Shown here piece after piece: positions 1-11,134 of a stretch of DNA of 64,000 nt (position 1 is its first letter; every line of letters starts with the position of its first letter). The notes under the pieces were generated by a model, which worked only from the letters and a program-made list of their open reading frames with translations, did not search any database and was not told the DNA's origin. Made by a program: the position numbers and the translations under genes. The stretch is taken from positions 4,774,001 to 4,838,000 of the forward strand of contig JAPNXP010000009.1 of NCBI GenBank assembly GCA_028753945.1, given 5' to 3'. The stretch comes from Hexactinellida sp. DTS-2022. Taxonomy: Eukaryota > Porifera > Hexactinellida.

Positions 1-405
1 TATTACCAGTGCTGGCGAATCACCAAATTATCGAACCGAATCCACAAAAAGACTGACAGTGTTCATATTCGGTTAATAAGCCATAATATATATGGGTGGT
101 CCGCAAGCAGTTAAACAGATTCTTGTTCGGCCCGTAAAGAAAAAAAGTTTGTCAAGCCTTGTTTGGGGCTAACATGATATTACAGGCCAGGATCCATAAA
201 GTGATGGTGGGTCTAGCATTCTCTAGAATGGGAGTTGTGGTATTATAAACAATTACATTACCAGCTGGGGGTAAGGAGGGCGCTGTTAGCCCCCTCCCCA
301 AGTTGGGTACAGGGGCAAAGTCCCTGGCAACAGAAACCAAATTCCAATTCATACAAATGGGATTATACAATTCTGTAACTAAATAATACAAAAAGTTTAA
401 ATTAC

Positions 406-714
406 CTGAAAGTACAGAAAGAAAGAGGGAAATCTGACAGGATCTTTACACTCAGGCCAATTTTTTCGGATATTTCCAAATATGCAGATTGTTTTAATGA
501 TTGATTAGAACTAAGTCTTTGTGGGAATCCCCAATATTCGAAACCTTTGAAAGGCCTAGTTAATAAGTAGAGAGGTTGATTAGTTGTATTTAGAATACAT
601 GGCGAAGTTTTTGCCTTATATTTATCATTTAGCAAGGCTAATGAACTAAATATTGATAATTCTTTTGAAATAAGATGCTGTGAATAGTCAATTTCTGCTT
701 TGTAAACTTGGAGT
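406..714 (-). CDS. Exon resembling mitochondrial ribosomal protein mL46
   Basis: An open exon on the minus strand reads through a segment that resembles the Nudix-like core of mL46 of the mitochondrial large ribosomal subunit. Visible matches are LYLLTRPF, the WGFPQ block, SLKQSA, and ILSDFPLSFCTF, which parallel the family pattern LVLLVR, W-x-LPQ, TLRGTAE and the P-C-G-x-x-x-F segment. The exon ends at a good donor (ACTTTCAG then GTAATT, boundary 406/405). A pyrimidine-rich acceptor ending TTTAG places the start at 714; a weaker acceptor would extend it to 800. No start codon and no following exon with the expected K-F-P and GAKVFFF parts could be found, so this is an internal exon of a longer host gene or a fragment. 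The open frame below it (152-391) does not continue the family. The match is made from memory of the family pattern only. Confidence 0.45.
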
Positions 715-800
715 CTAAAGATACAAACAATGATAATTTGATTATTAGCGCGGAACACTTGATAGGACGCTTTGTAGCAGAAGATACTTAAAGTTATAGC

Positions 801-1873
801 CTAAATAGGCTTACAAACTTAACAAAATAATCTCTAATGATCACGAACAAAATTTTTGAGTCATAAAAATACATGTGCTAGTAAATTTTCGGATCTTTAT
901 CACGGACGTGGTAGAGGGAGCGAATTATGAGCGAATAATGGAATTTCATATATAACCTCACTTGCTGTCGGATACCAAAGTTACCTGTTAGCCAAAAGTC
1001 GGCTCATGCTGTCTGATTTCTTCAATTAACTCTGAACAGAGCGAACAAATATTTACACACATAAGTATACATATTTGTATAATACAGTTAAATAGCATTA
1101 CCCATAGATAGCAGGTGTTTTTTCTACACAATTAAAACGGTCTACGTATCTTTAGTTTGTTGATAGGCTAGAATTTATATCTTTGTTTTAGCTTCTTTTG
1201 GCATGATTCTATTCTGGTAAATGACCCCATTGATCGGACGACCTCATTAACAGTGACCCCCTTTAAGAGGAGTTGAGTAAAAAACCTGGTCTAGAAAATA
1301 CGGTCTGTGTTGCGGTGTAAACGTGTACTCGCTGTGACCGCATTCACACTGATGTATACGCGTTCGCACTGGTTTCATCTCCTTAACACCTACCATTCTG
1401 GTGTTGCGTGTTCACACCGATATAATCACGTTCCAAAGGATTAAACGGCTTAAGAGTAAATTATTTTTGAGTTTTAATTTAAATACATTCATATATTGTT
1501 GTTTCTCAGTTGTTTAATTAACAGATTGTGTTTGTCAGAATTACTATATATTATGATAGGGAAATTCAAAATAAATACGCAATTGAGTTTTCTACTATCT
1601 TCCAATAGTTAGAATTGGGGAGTCAGAATCAATTAAAACACTCGGCGTAATTTAAAAATTATTATTATTATATATCCAATCAAAATTGTTCAAAACGCAG
1701 GAATTTGTTTATGTTCATAGGTGGAAGTTCATAATTAGTAGTTCAAAATTTAATCTAGAAGATTCTATGGTATATTCTTGTTAGGATGAAAAACCTTAAT
1801 TCAGCCATAGGACAATTATTATACGTGCTTAATTAATAATTACCCAGTATAGATTATAGTTGATAATGATATA
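801..1873. other. No gene seen
   Basis: AT-rich sequence without a convincing coding frame. Around 1300-1430 there are short GTGT-rich palindromic strings (for example GTGTTGCGGTGTAAACGTGT) that recall the ends of the fold-back elements at 2442 and 25445, but no partner arm was found. Confidence 0.4.
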
Positions 1874-2401
1874 CAGTATACTCCGCTTAATTGGGACACG
1901 TTTGTTCCAGGCCTCTTGTCCCAATTAAGCGGAGATCCCAATAAACCGAAAAAAATCATGTAAAGTAGTGATCTACCTGCGATTAACAACATTTTTATTT
2001 ATAAACCTGCTACAACAATTCCTCCAATGCCTGCGGACCCTTTATTCTTGTCAAACCTATAGTATGAGCATTAAGATTCTGTGAATCGTTTGAAACAATC
2101 CCGAAACCACAAGGTCATAATCTCCGGAAATTTCGATTTAAGGAAACCAATAAGAAATAGACCCTATTTAGATATTTCGTTATGCCTTCATCAGAATTTA
2201 CCATTATTATTAGAATTTGTACTGATCAATATGAATTTTCTATTGAACGAAGCACCAACTTTGAACTCAATTTGTTTAGTTTGTCCCAATTAAACGAAAA
2301 ATTTATAATAGCTTCTATGGAAAGGATTCGGTTCTGAGGGAATTGTCCCAATTAAGTGGCTGTTCCGATTAACCGGTGTCCCAATTAAGCGGAACACACT
2401 G
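1874..2401. mobile_element. pogo/Tigger-type MITE
   Basis: Non-autonomous DNA element of 528 bp. The left end is CAGTATACTCCGCTTAATTG and the right end, read inverted, is CAGTGTGTTCCGCTTAATTG. TA flanks both ends (1872-1873 and 2402-2403). The CAGT start, the phrase CGCTTAAT-GGGAC and the TA duplication are typical of pogo/Tigger elements. The 70-codon open frame inside (2081-2293) shows no transposase motif and is taken as chance. Confidence 0.8.
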
Positions 2402-2627
2402 TATTATTTATTATTTATTTTCTGCGTTATGTCATATAGATGTTGCAGTGTATATGCACCTTTGGTGTACATGCATGTACACCGGTGTATATGCACTTTA
2501 TGAACTATATTGGCTACAAGTGTATATACACCAGTGTATACGCACTTTTGCTTTTTTTTTTGTCAATGGGTGCTTATGAATTTTAATTAAGTATTGTGAA
2601 TTCCTGTGTATCTATCTAGTAATGATT

Positions 2628-2801
2628 CAGTCGAAACAGGTTTTTCTAATGCCAGTTTTTTGTAACTAATCGTTTTCTATTTATTCTAAATGTGTAAGAA
2701 ATTCCAATTTTGTTTTATCTTCAATCGGTTTATTCTAACTATCGGATTTTTCTTACTTTATTTCAATAAATGAATTGTTTAGAATAAACCGGTTTCGACT
2801 G
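2628..2801. mobile_element. pogo-type MITE inside left fold-back arm
   Basis: Ends CAGTCGAAACAGGTTT and, inverted, CAGTCGAAACCGGTTT. The right flank is TA. The uninterrupted right arm of the host fold-back element reads ATGATATAAC where this copy is inserted, so the empty site is visible in the same window and the left TA has mutated to TT. Confidence 0.75.
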
Positions 2802-3025
2802 TATAACATTTGATTCTAATTGATAAGATACAATTATAATCATGCAATGCATTTCAATAAACACAAATTCTTTGAAGTTAATTCCAATTATATTCCCAGC
2901 AATGCATACTACAATTGCATGTGTGAAAATCTAGTCGATCGCAATTTTATCAAAGTAATTTACTCGCGCCGTATGCCATAATCATAACATACGTATGTAT
3001 AAGACTAGCTATATTACATCGAGGG

Positions 3026-3181
3026 CCTAGGCGTCGTAACCCGCCCGGATGCCAGGAAATGTCCGGGCGGCCCGGAAGGGTTGCCCCTATGCTACTAATA
3101 CTATACCCGGAGTTTACCCGGACATTACCCGGAATTTCCGGGCGGCCCGAAGGATTGACCTTTGCATTTACGACGCCTATG
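3026..3181. mobile_element. hAT MITE, GC-rich
   Basis: 156-bp element with ends CCTAGGCGTCGTAA and, inverted, CATAGGCGTCGTAA, flanked by a perfect 8-bp duplication ATCGAGGG (3018-3025, 3182-3189). The interior is rich in CCCGG strings and stands out from the AT-rich surroundings. It sits in the loop of the fold-back element. The ends resemble those of the hAT element at 28439-29192. Confidence 0.85.
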
Positions 3182-3633
3182 ATCGAGGGAATATATGTAC
3201 AATTTCAGAATCAATGTTATATCATAACTTAGATACACAGGAATTCACAATATACTACTAGTTTAAATTCATAAGCACCCATTGACATTAAAAATGGATA
3301 AAAGTGCGTATACACTGCTGTATATACACTTGTAGCCAATATACTATTTCATAAAGTGCATATACACCGGTGTACATGCATGTACACCAACTTATCAGTG
3401 TACATGCATGTACACCAAAAGTGCATATACACTGCAACACTAATACGATACAAGTTAGTGAGATAATGCATGTAAATATCAATGTGGCAGGCTAATAAAC
3501 CTGACATTAACACCTTAAAAAGATTACAATAACATATTAACCCTAATAGACCAATTTATAAGTCTCATCATATCGAAACCCAATTTAGTATGTACTTCTA
3601 TCATAATGTTGGTGAATATTCAAAATTAAAGTA

Positions 3634-3806
3634 CAGTGGTGTTCGCCTAATAGCAAGTCGCAATATGCACGAAATTTCCTTGCTAATAGGCGAACTTGCT
3701 ATTAGAGGAACAAATTTAACATAAAATGCTCGCTTGGGGACAAAAGGTAACTTGCTAATAGAGCAGTATTGCTATTAGAGCAATTGCTATTAGGCGAACA
3801 CTACTG
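3634..3806. mobile_element. pogo-type MITE
   Basis: 173-bp element; ends CAGTGGTGTTCGCCTAATAG and, inverted, CAGTAGTGTTCGCCTAATAG; TA on both sides (3632-3633, 3807-3808). The interior repeats the phrase TTGCTATTAG several times. Confidence 0.8.
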
Positions 3807-3809
3807 TAG

Positions 3810-4670
3810 ATAATATTGATCGGTATGAATACTTTTGATAGGTGAGTTACATGACAGGGACACAGATAAGGTCAATTCAACGAAATCGACATAATGATGA
3901 AAAACTATATGGTGAAAAAGGTATGTTATTTCAAGTCATTCCAGATTATGTCAGTGTAGTAGCATTTGTGTGCCTGTCATGAGCCACTAGTGGCACAACT
4001 GGTACTAAATACAGATCGTTCAAATACCTTTGGCTAGGAAGAGTACATTAGAATAGTAATGAGAGTATACTCTTGAAAAATTAAACAGTAAAGCCTAACT
4101 ACAAACCGTGCCTAACTGGCTGCCAGATGTATCTGTTGTTGTCAAAGTGTTTGTGCTCTATGTTATATCATTGTTTCAGCGAGGACCTATCTACTCCGCG
4201 TCCCGCCGCTCTGTCTCTCGCGACTTAATACCACCTCACTCCCTACTACACTCTTGCACCCGGAAAGAATAATCCCCGACTTCCTACACGTTATTGCATA
4301 TGCCACCCAACCCCGGAGGAATCCAGCCCCTAAAGTAGGCTGACGGGAGAAGAAACCTATTTCACGTCATCGTTGCTGATGCATCCGAGAGTAAGCTTAA
4401 TTGTGTTAATTATCTTTTCATATAGTAACCTGGTATCTATTCCTACTACGAACTAGATCTTCCCACCATCCTTAATTAGAATTCTAGGAGCGCGGGAAGA
4501 AAAAATAGATGAAATTCCACTCCTGATCGATACCAATGTGTAGAATGTGTAGATTTCCACAATCGACGGATACTCTTGCTATATGAGGGACATATCGTAA
4601 CGAAGGGCGGCGGTGTCTGCATTAGAGAAGATTATTTGGTTTCAGACTGGGTTAATTGGAGAGTGATGAT
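3810..4670. other. No gene seen
   Basis: No open frame of note, no recognisable repeat. A C-rich stretch around 4190-4330 raises the local GC content without any coding signal. Confidence 0.4.
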
Positions 4671-4678
4671 GTTGAGTC

Positions 4679-4927
4679 CAGTGGCGGCGCCAGCACAGCC
4701 CCCTTGGGGAGCGGACCAATGCACTGGAGGGGCAAACCCAATAGTTGTAAACATTCCAAAAATACACATTCATACCAAAGTCGAAGATTTTTATGAGAAA
4801 CTTAGTTATATAATCTGTCCTATAATAGTATGCGGTGGGGCATCACAGCAAAATAGCTTACTATAACTCCCTCTCCAGTGCGTATAGCATTTATCGCCGC
4901 CCGCCGCCCCCCCTCGCACCGCCACTG
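4679..4927. mobile_element. hAT MITE (CAGTGGCGGCG family)
   Basis: Ends CAGTGGCGGCGCCAG and, inverted, CAGTGGCGGTGCGAG; perfect 8-bp duplication GTTGAGTC at 4671-4678 and 4928-4935. The 96-codon open frame at 4576-4866 runs across the boundary and is not a gene. Confidence 0.88.
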
Positions 4928-5049
4928 GTTGAGTCTATTTGGGGGTTGAGTCTCCTTTAGGGTGGAATATAGTATCATATAAATGTAACGAGCCATTTGG
5001 TCTCGTCCGCTTCCCGATGGATCACTTAACTGCTACGCATTTGGATATA

Positions 5050-5229
5050 CAGTGGAACCTCCCATAACGGACACACCAAATAGCGGATAGCGGACGGACA
5101 ACCCTCGTGGCACGGATTTATTTATTTAACATATGTCTAATAGAAAAGCAACCTCTAAATAGCGGACAACCTCTAAATAACGGACAACGGTTCCGGTCCC
5201 AAGGTGTCCGTTGTTCAGAGGCTATACTG
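5050..5229. mobile_element. pogo-type MITE (AACGGACA family)
   Basis: 180-bp element; ends CAGTGGAACCTCCCATAACG and, inverted, CAGTATAGCCTCTGAACAAC; TA on both sides (5048-5049, 5230-5231). Internal repeats of the phrase AAATAGCGGACAA. Confidence 0.8.
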
Positions 5230-5603
5230 TATTCGATAAAATATCTGTATTATTTATTTTTCAACATCACCACTACACGGAATAATTAATAATCAATTCT
5301 CAGTTGGCAGTCTTCAGTACGTATATGCAATAATCAGTAATACCTTTGCCTTCCATGTACATATAAATTTTCATCCATTTGTATAACATTTTATGAACAA
5401 CAACAATACATAATAGATATTCACATCATATATCCTTACACAATAAATTTGTTATCAGCATACTTGTTTACCCACTATAACAATCGTAAGATAGTAAATG
5501 GGTTCATACTTAATCAAACCACTTTGTTTACCTAATTGTAAAAGTCAACAATATGTAAACACAATAATTTCGTAAATTCGAAATCAGCATACTTGTTTAC
5601 TTA

Positions 5604-5735
5604 GAATGACAAAAGGGATTAAATCCCCCCTATCACTCTAACACAAATCGGACATCAAACAAACACACAGAGGAATAGTCATATAATAGATATTCCATCT
5701 CATTCATCTATTGTTTGTATATCGGTTATCGTTTT
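5604..5735. repeat. Left direct flank of minisatellite block
   Basis: Direct repeat partner of 7025-7195. Shared strings include TAGAATGACA, CACTCTAA, GGACA-CAAACAAA and TAGATATTCCATCTCATT. These flanks are in direct orientation although the minisatellites between them are opposed. Confidence 0.65.
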
Positions 5736-5844
5736 GAAATTGAAATCAACATACATGTGTACTTAGAATGGGGAAGCTGCGTTTGTCCGAATCGTTGAGT
5801 TGTCGTTAGTCCGAATTGGTGAGTTGATGTTTCCCGAATCGCTT

Positions 5845-6045
5845 TTTGTAAGTTCTGCATTTATCCGAATGGACTTTTGTAAGTTCTGCATTTGTCCGAA
5901 TGGACTTTTGTAAGTTCTGCATTTATTCGAATGGACTTTCGTAATTTCTGCATTTGTCCGAAAGGACTTTAGTAATTTCTGCATATGTCCGAATGGACTT
6001 TTGTAAGTTCTGCATTTGTCCGAATGGACTTATAAAATTTCTGCA
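5845..6045 (-). repeat. 31-bp minisatellite array, reverse orientation
   Basis: Seven copies of a unit with core TTCTGCATTTGTCCGAATGG, spaced exactly 31 bp (near 5851, 5882, 5913, 5944, 5975, 6006 and 6037). The unit is the reverse complement of the array at 6690-7020. The frames that read through it (for example 5763-5984) encode only the repeat and are not considered genes. Confidence 0.85.
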
Positions 6046-6689
6046 AAGGTAGAGTAGAATTTCTGAAGTCATTTAAGAGATCCATTTTTCGAAAGTGTTG
6101 TTTTAATAATATAAAATGTATTAATGACACATCAGTGTTATCAAACAACAATTCGATTGTTGACTTTTCGGAAGACACTTGTATGTGTATTATTTAGTTG
6201 TAATGAAAATGCATAAATAACTAATTCAGTAATTCCAAACAAAATTCCAATATCTGTCCTATTTTACATTATTATTATTATGGAATTTACGACAGATGAA
6301 TACAAACGTTGTATGGGAAATGTTTCTACAACTGCAGATGGTATGAGTTATTCAGAAGATAATAATAAGAACTGAATGATCCTACAACCAACATGGTAGG
6401 AAGTAACTGTGTTGTATGTCTTTGCCCTCGAATATCAACATGAATTTTTATGCCATGTAGGCATGCGTAAAATTTTGCTGACTGTAGCCAGCAAATAATA
6501 TACATGAGACAAATTTGCACAATATGTCGTAGCGACATAAATGAAAGGTTGCAGATATTTATTAAATAATATATTATTCATTCATTTGTTCAGTTTGATT
6601 TCATTTTTCTTATTCATTCTACAAATATTAAAAAGTGCCAGCAAACATTGAACTTGACTAATAAAGGTACCCAAATATACAATTCTTAC

Positions 6690-7020
6690 AAATTCAATTT
6701 GGACAAATGTAGAAATTACAAAAATCCATTCGGACAAATGCACAAATTACAAAAGTACATTCGGACAAATGCAGAACTCATAAAAGTATTCGGACAAATG
6801 CAGAAATTACAAAAGTTAATTTGGATAAATGCAGAACTCATAAAAGTATTCGGACAAATGCAGAAATCATAAAAGTATTCGGACAAATGCAGAAATTACA
6901 AAAGTTCATTCGGACAAATGCAAAACTTAAAAAATTCCATCGGACAAATGCAGAACTTACAAAAAGCGATTCGGACAAATGCAGAACTTACAAAAATCAG
7001 TGAGAAATTCGGACAAATGT
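6690..7020 (+). repeat. 29-31-bp minisatellite array, forward orientation
   Basis: About ten copies of CGGACAAATGCAGAACTTAC-type units, spacing 29-31 bp, opposed to the array at 5845-6045. The two arrays flank about 640 bp of AT-rich unique sequence and could fold into a large hairpin. Confidence 0.85.
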
Positions 7021-7024
7021 ATAG

Positions 7025-7195
7025 CCCCTTAGAATGACATATGGGGTTAAGTTTATATTTCCACTATAAATGCGTTACAATCCCCTCCTAACACTCTAAT
7101 ACATTTCGGACACCAAACAAAGTTAACAAAAACACAGTCGAATGTTCAAATTATAGATATTCCATCTCATTAATCCATTGTTTGGATATCAGAAA
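7025..7195. repeat. Right direct flank of minisatellite block
   Basis: Direct repeat of 5604-5735 (see there). The two flanks plus the opposed arrays suggest one composite repeat of about 1.6 kb, possibly a duplicated and inverted segment. Confidence 0.6.
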
Positions 7196-7333
7196 TCCTT
7201 TTTCAAATTTAATAACTGTTGAGTGAAATTGAATTTTCATATAGTAGAAAACTTCAATGCAACTAAGTATTAGAAATCGAATTATATAGTAGCAGCCATT
7301 GAATCAAATTGAATTATTCAGATACAATAAAAC

Positions 7334-7701
7334 CAGGGATGAAAGGTTCACGAACGAACTTATTGAACTTGAACTGAACGAACTGAACGAACGCAAACGT
7401 TGCCTGAACGGCAGTTGAACGAACTGAATGAACTAACTGAAAGAACTAAACTGAATATCGATAAATTAGAAATACTGAATCATTAATCCATAAGTAGAAT
7501 ATAAATATATCACTATAAAAGTAAAATATAAATAGATCACTACTAATACCTGCTTTTCATACCTAATATCCAGAACCAACTCATCTGAACTGAACGAACT
7601 GAACGAACGAAGGTCTGCCCGTTGAACGAACTGAACGTGCGTTAATTTAAAATGAACTGAATTGGGTTTATTAAGTCCGTTCGTGAACCTATCATTCCCT
7701 G
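7334..7701. mobile_element. hAT MITE with GAACGAACT internal repeats
   Basis: 368-bp element; ends CAGGGATGAAAGGTTCACGA and, inverted, CAGGGAATGATAGGTTCACG; perfect 8-bp duplication AATAAAAC at 7326-7333 and 7702-7709. Subterminal tandem GAACTGAAC/GAACGAACT runs sit on both sides. Confidence 0.9.
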
Positions 7702-7932
7702 AATAAAACATTTTATTGTGACTATGATTCAGGAGTCGATTTAAATAGTAACAACTAATGAATTTATTTATTGTAACTATGATATCAGCAATAACTTTGA
7801 ATAGTAATCACAATCAATCTAATTGAATTTATATTCAAAAATAGTAAATCCTCATCGAAACCACGAAATGATTTCATAATTGAATATACAATTTTAGAAA
7901 GTTAAAGGTGAATTGTGGAAACATTTAACCCA

Positions 7933-8125
7933 GGTTTTTTTTTAAAGTTGAGAGCTTGGTGTAACTCAACGCGGCCTTGGTGTAACTCAACACTGCAGCG
8001 GTCGCGGCAGACCCGAATCGTGGTCTAACTCAACACTGCTGCGGCCGCTGCCGGACATAATCGTGGTGTAACTCCAAAAAATATTGGTGCACAATTTACA
8101 CCAAGATTGGCCATTTTTTTTTTTC
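7933..8125. mobile_element. MULE-like MITE, second copy
   Basis: Homologous over its length to 31761-31956, sharing GCGGCCTTGGTGTAACTCAA, the CTGCGGCCGCTGCCG block and a T-run at each end. Its own target duplication is not recognisable. GC-rich core in AT-rich surroundings. Confidence 0.65.
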
Positions 8126-8382
8126 AGAGCTCTAGCACTGACGGTCTAGCCAGTACAAACAACACGGAGAAAGAAAAACATTCAAGGCAGTGAGATTTTA
8201 CTATAGTATAGTCGGTATAGTAAAACAACAGAGCCAGATACTATGACCAGACGATCCAGTTTCTCTTTAATTGTGATCCTCATCGCTGGTAGATGCATAG
8301 CAAAGCCATTATGAGATTAATTAAGCAAGACAAACCCATAGGCGCAAACTTTTGACCTGTAGCCAAAAGTGCCAGTGGCGCA

Positions 8383-9150
8383 CCTTACCTGATAATTGGA
8401 TGGTTTGGCATTCTGAGCTCGATACTATTCACATCTATCAGCCTGAACTATCAGGTCTGGCTACTGGCTTTGGAGGTAAAATATTGTTTGACAATAAGTA
8501 ATAACCTAAGTGTTTTGCCATTCGTGATAATATTGCTGTTCCTCTTGCACTCAACTTCTTATCAGATATCCGACAAGTAGAAAATCTTTTGAACGAAATT
8601 ACAGAAGTAAGTACACCAGAAACCATATCTACTAACCTGAACTCATCTGAATATCACATTAAGCAAGCTTCAAATCAAATTACTCTATCTATTAGTGCAT
8701 TAAACACGCAATTTCCAGACTTAATTAATGACGATGATCCCAAAAATTCTCATCATTTATCTCAACTTCAATTTATTGAATGCCAATTAAATATTTTCTT
8801 GTACATAAGAAGAGGAAGAGATATAATGTTATTACCCAAGTTATGGCATTAAAAGCTCATCTCATATCTCCAGCGAGCTACAGATATTTACAATCTCTAG
8901 GATGTATATCATTACCGCATCCAAGAACCCTACAGAAACTCTATTCAGACTTTGGTTTAGAAAGCGATTTTCTAGCATTTCTTAAGCAACCGACTTCAGA
9001 CTTTAGTGATAGAGACCGCAATGTAATTTACAAATGGACGAGATACATGTCAAGTCCACCGTTGCTTATAAGGGAGGAAGAATACTCGGATATTCTATGT
9101 TACCTAATGAACCATTTCTGGACCAGAAAATCTGGCCATACACCCGGCAA
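8383..9150 (+). pseudogene. P-like THAP transposase relic (middle part)
   Basis: Broken coding remnant homologous to the middle of the P-like transposase at 59525-62401. Readable pieces in order: LPDNWMVWHSELDTIHIYQP, SDIRQVENLLNEITEV, LVHKKRKRYNVITQVMALKA, SPASYRYLQSLGCISLPHP, LQKLYSDFGLESDFLAFLKQ, and RDRNVI just before where the first catalytic aspartate should be. Stops near 8495 and a frameshift near 8810 break it. The N-terminal THAP domain and everything from the catalytic core onward are missing, and no TIRs flank it. It is an old fragment. Confidence 0.8.
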
Positions 9151-9376
9151 CTAATTAAGTCCCAAACCCGGCACCTAAATTGAATCACAATTCAAGCACT
9201 TTTTCATCACAACTGATGCCTGGCCGGAGCCTAAAAGTGCCGCCAGGCACCTAGATAAACCCCTGCTACACTTGCAGGGCCGTGCGAGCCTATTGATACC
9301 TGCCCAGGTCAAACCTAACTAGAGTAAGCATCATTGCTACCCATGGTCAAAAATTTCTTCTATTATTAACGCACAG

Positions 9377-9945
9377 CGTGACCTTCGATATATAAGGCCA
9401 TACCACTGAGTATATTTTTCTGGACCATAGATTACTTAAAGTCCATTGATAAATAGGTTATTTATATTTATACATAGTAATGATAGACGTCATAAATCTA
9501 CTATCACTATATAGGAACTTGGTATCAAGGTCTACATAGCATCCTTCAGAATTGAGCTATTTCATCATATTATTACGTAATCGCTATTTGGGTGCGGAAT
9601 ATCGTGTTTAAATAACCTGCTTCACCATAGTTAAACGAGTTAAAATCTTCAAGTATGGAATATGATGATACCCAGAACTAGTTAAATGAACGTTAATTGT
9701 AATTATAAATGGAATGTTGCCACATTCCTCGGTTGACAGGGATATGTATATTGCATAAAATTAACCATAACTCAAAGACTATCAATTTTATGTTAAACTG
9801 TGCTAGTTCTGATCTATCCGGAGTAGATAACTTCCTATTCACAGATAATACATAATTTATGAACAACTTCATTAACTTTTGAGATAATGAGATAATTATC
9901 ATAGAAAAATTATTTGCTAATCATCTCATTATCTCATTACCTAAT
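9377..9945. mobile_element. Half of a P-type MITE
   Basis: Begins CGTGACCTTCGATATATAAG, the P-type end of this window, and is homologous to the left half of the MITE at 27492-29199 (shared CCACATTCCTCGGTTG, GATGATACCCAGA, ACTTCCTATTCA). It stops just after the central palindrome GAGATAATGAGAT/ATCTCATTATCTC, so the right half and right TIR are lost. Confidence 0.65.
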
Positions 9946-10124
9946 ATTAGATTCTAGATGGAGTCCACTTTTTTCAGTGCATTATACGTATTTTATTTAT
10001 TAATACTCATAACTTGGTCTGGAAAATTCTGCCCAGGTTTAACGTGGTCAGTTTGTATTAGTGGCACGGCCCTGACACTTGGGAAAATCTGATGTTAAGA
10101 GAGGTTATTCTATTAACTCATATT

Positions 10125-10735
10125 TTATTGAAGAAAAAAGAGTATTGAATGATTTAAGTGTATGGGTGGATAATACATATTTATAATATATCATCATAGC
10201 CAACAGTTTGAAGGACTTTTTAAAAGAACGTTCATTTGTTTTACTTTTATAAACTTATCATACGTCCCAAACTTGAATATGCGTGTAGTGTATGGTCACC
10301 AGTTTTAAATAAACACATCGACAAGCTTGAAAGAGTACAAAGAAGGGCCACTAAATGCGTGTCAGGTAATTATAATCTCCCCTATTAAAAGAGGAATTGT
10401 GTTTTAGGGTTGATATGTCTAGAGAATAGGAGGAAAAGAGCAGATTTAATTTAGACTTGGAAAATTCTGAAAATATCGATTAAGTTAGAAATATCGATTA
10501 AGTTTCCTCTCACTTTGCGAGCAGTATGTCTAGGGCCACTACTTTCATTTAATTCCACCTCAGAACCTTCCTGATTGGACAATTGTGAGAAGAATTTTTC
10601 ACTGAAAGAGTCATAAAGGTATGGAATCAGCTGCCAGAAGAAGTTCTACCTGCTCCTTGTACTACGATGTACTAAGAAGTTGTACTACGTTCAAGGGTAG
10701 ACTTGAGAAATTTTGGAATGACGAGTGAATAAAAT
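10125..10735 (+). pseudogene. LINE (jockey/CR1-type) reverse transcriptase tail
   Basis: Decayed C-terminal part of a non-LTR retrotransposon polymerase. Readable pieces follow the family order: NDLSVWVDNTY (family DLGV), FKRTFICF, YKLIIRPKLEYACSVWSP, LERVQRRATKCVSG, LICLENRRKRADLI, and FTERVIKVWNQLPEEVLPA. Several frameshifts and stops (for example TAA after LPY) interrupt it. Endonuclease and palm domains are absent, as expected for a 5-prime-truncated LINE copy. Family pattern LEYAS-x-VWSP and VQRRATK is characteristic of jockey/CR1-like RTs. Confidence 0.82.
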
Positions 10736-11134
10736 TCGACATTAGATTGTTCTGTTGTACTTTTGGAATTTAATTTTTTGTTTATTAACAAAATTTCTTG
10801 TCTATTTCTTCTTCATGAGTTCCACCAGAATTGTTAGCTTGTTAGCCGTTAAATGGCAATTAGGCATTTTGTAAGAAGTATATTAATATACAGTACAACT
10901 TCGTTAGAACAAACACCAGGAGATCGTCAAAATTCGTTCGACGTATCCGAAATTTGTATTGGCCAATATAATTTGTATTAAAAATGCTATCACATATTAG
11001 AAGCCTTTGAGTAAAAGAAAACACTAATTGTTAGAATTCCAAACTTGAAACACACAGTATTATCTAACCATAATCCAGTGTTAAATAATATCAATCTAGA
11101 AATAGTAGTTTGTGCAGTACTATATTGAATTTTT
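10736..11134. other. No gene seen
   Basis: AT-rich stretch following the LINE tail. The phrase TACAACTTCGTTAGAAC at 10895 resembles a single pogo-type end, but no matching right end was found. Confidence 0.3.

Larger units (their letters stand above)
2442..3438. mobile_element. Fold-back element with GTTGCAGTGTA ends
   Basis: Long inverted repeat. The left arm runs from 2442 to about 2830 (interrupted by the pogo MITE at 2628) and the right arm from about 3210 to 3438. Both ends read GTTGCAGTGTATATGCAC. The arms hold short perfect palindromes of the form GTGTACATGCATGTACAC, with one extra copy in the right arm. No transposase is encoded. No clean target duplication was found (ATAGAT against ACTAAT). 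The same terminal 11 bp occur in the 4.45-kb element at 25445-29897. Confidence 0.75.

Noticed and set aside
152-391. Continuation of the mL46-like gene in the next minus-strand frame
   Set aside because: The frame phase does not fit the donor, and the peptide (GRGLTAPSLPPAGNVIVYN) has no family resemblance; it looks like repeat DNA.
4576-4866. 96-codon plus-strand frame
   Set aside because: It spans the left boundary of a hAT MITE with a proven 8-bp duplication.
5763-7003. Repetitive peptides (NAELTK and similar) encoded in the minisatellites
   Set aside because: All frames of the repeat are open because the 31-bp unit lacks stops in some phases; no start context, no conserved flanks.
5845-7020. 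CRISPR-like array
   Set aside because: Units are contiguous minisatellite repeats with no unique spacers, in a eukaryotic setting.
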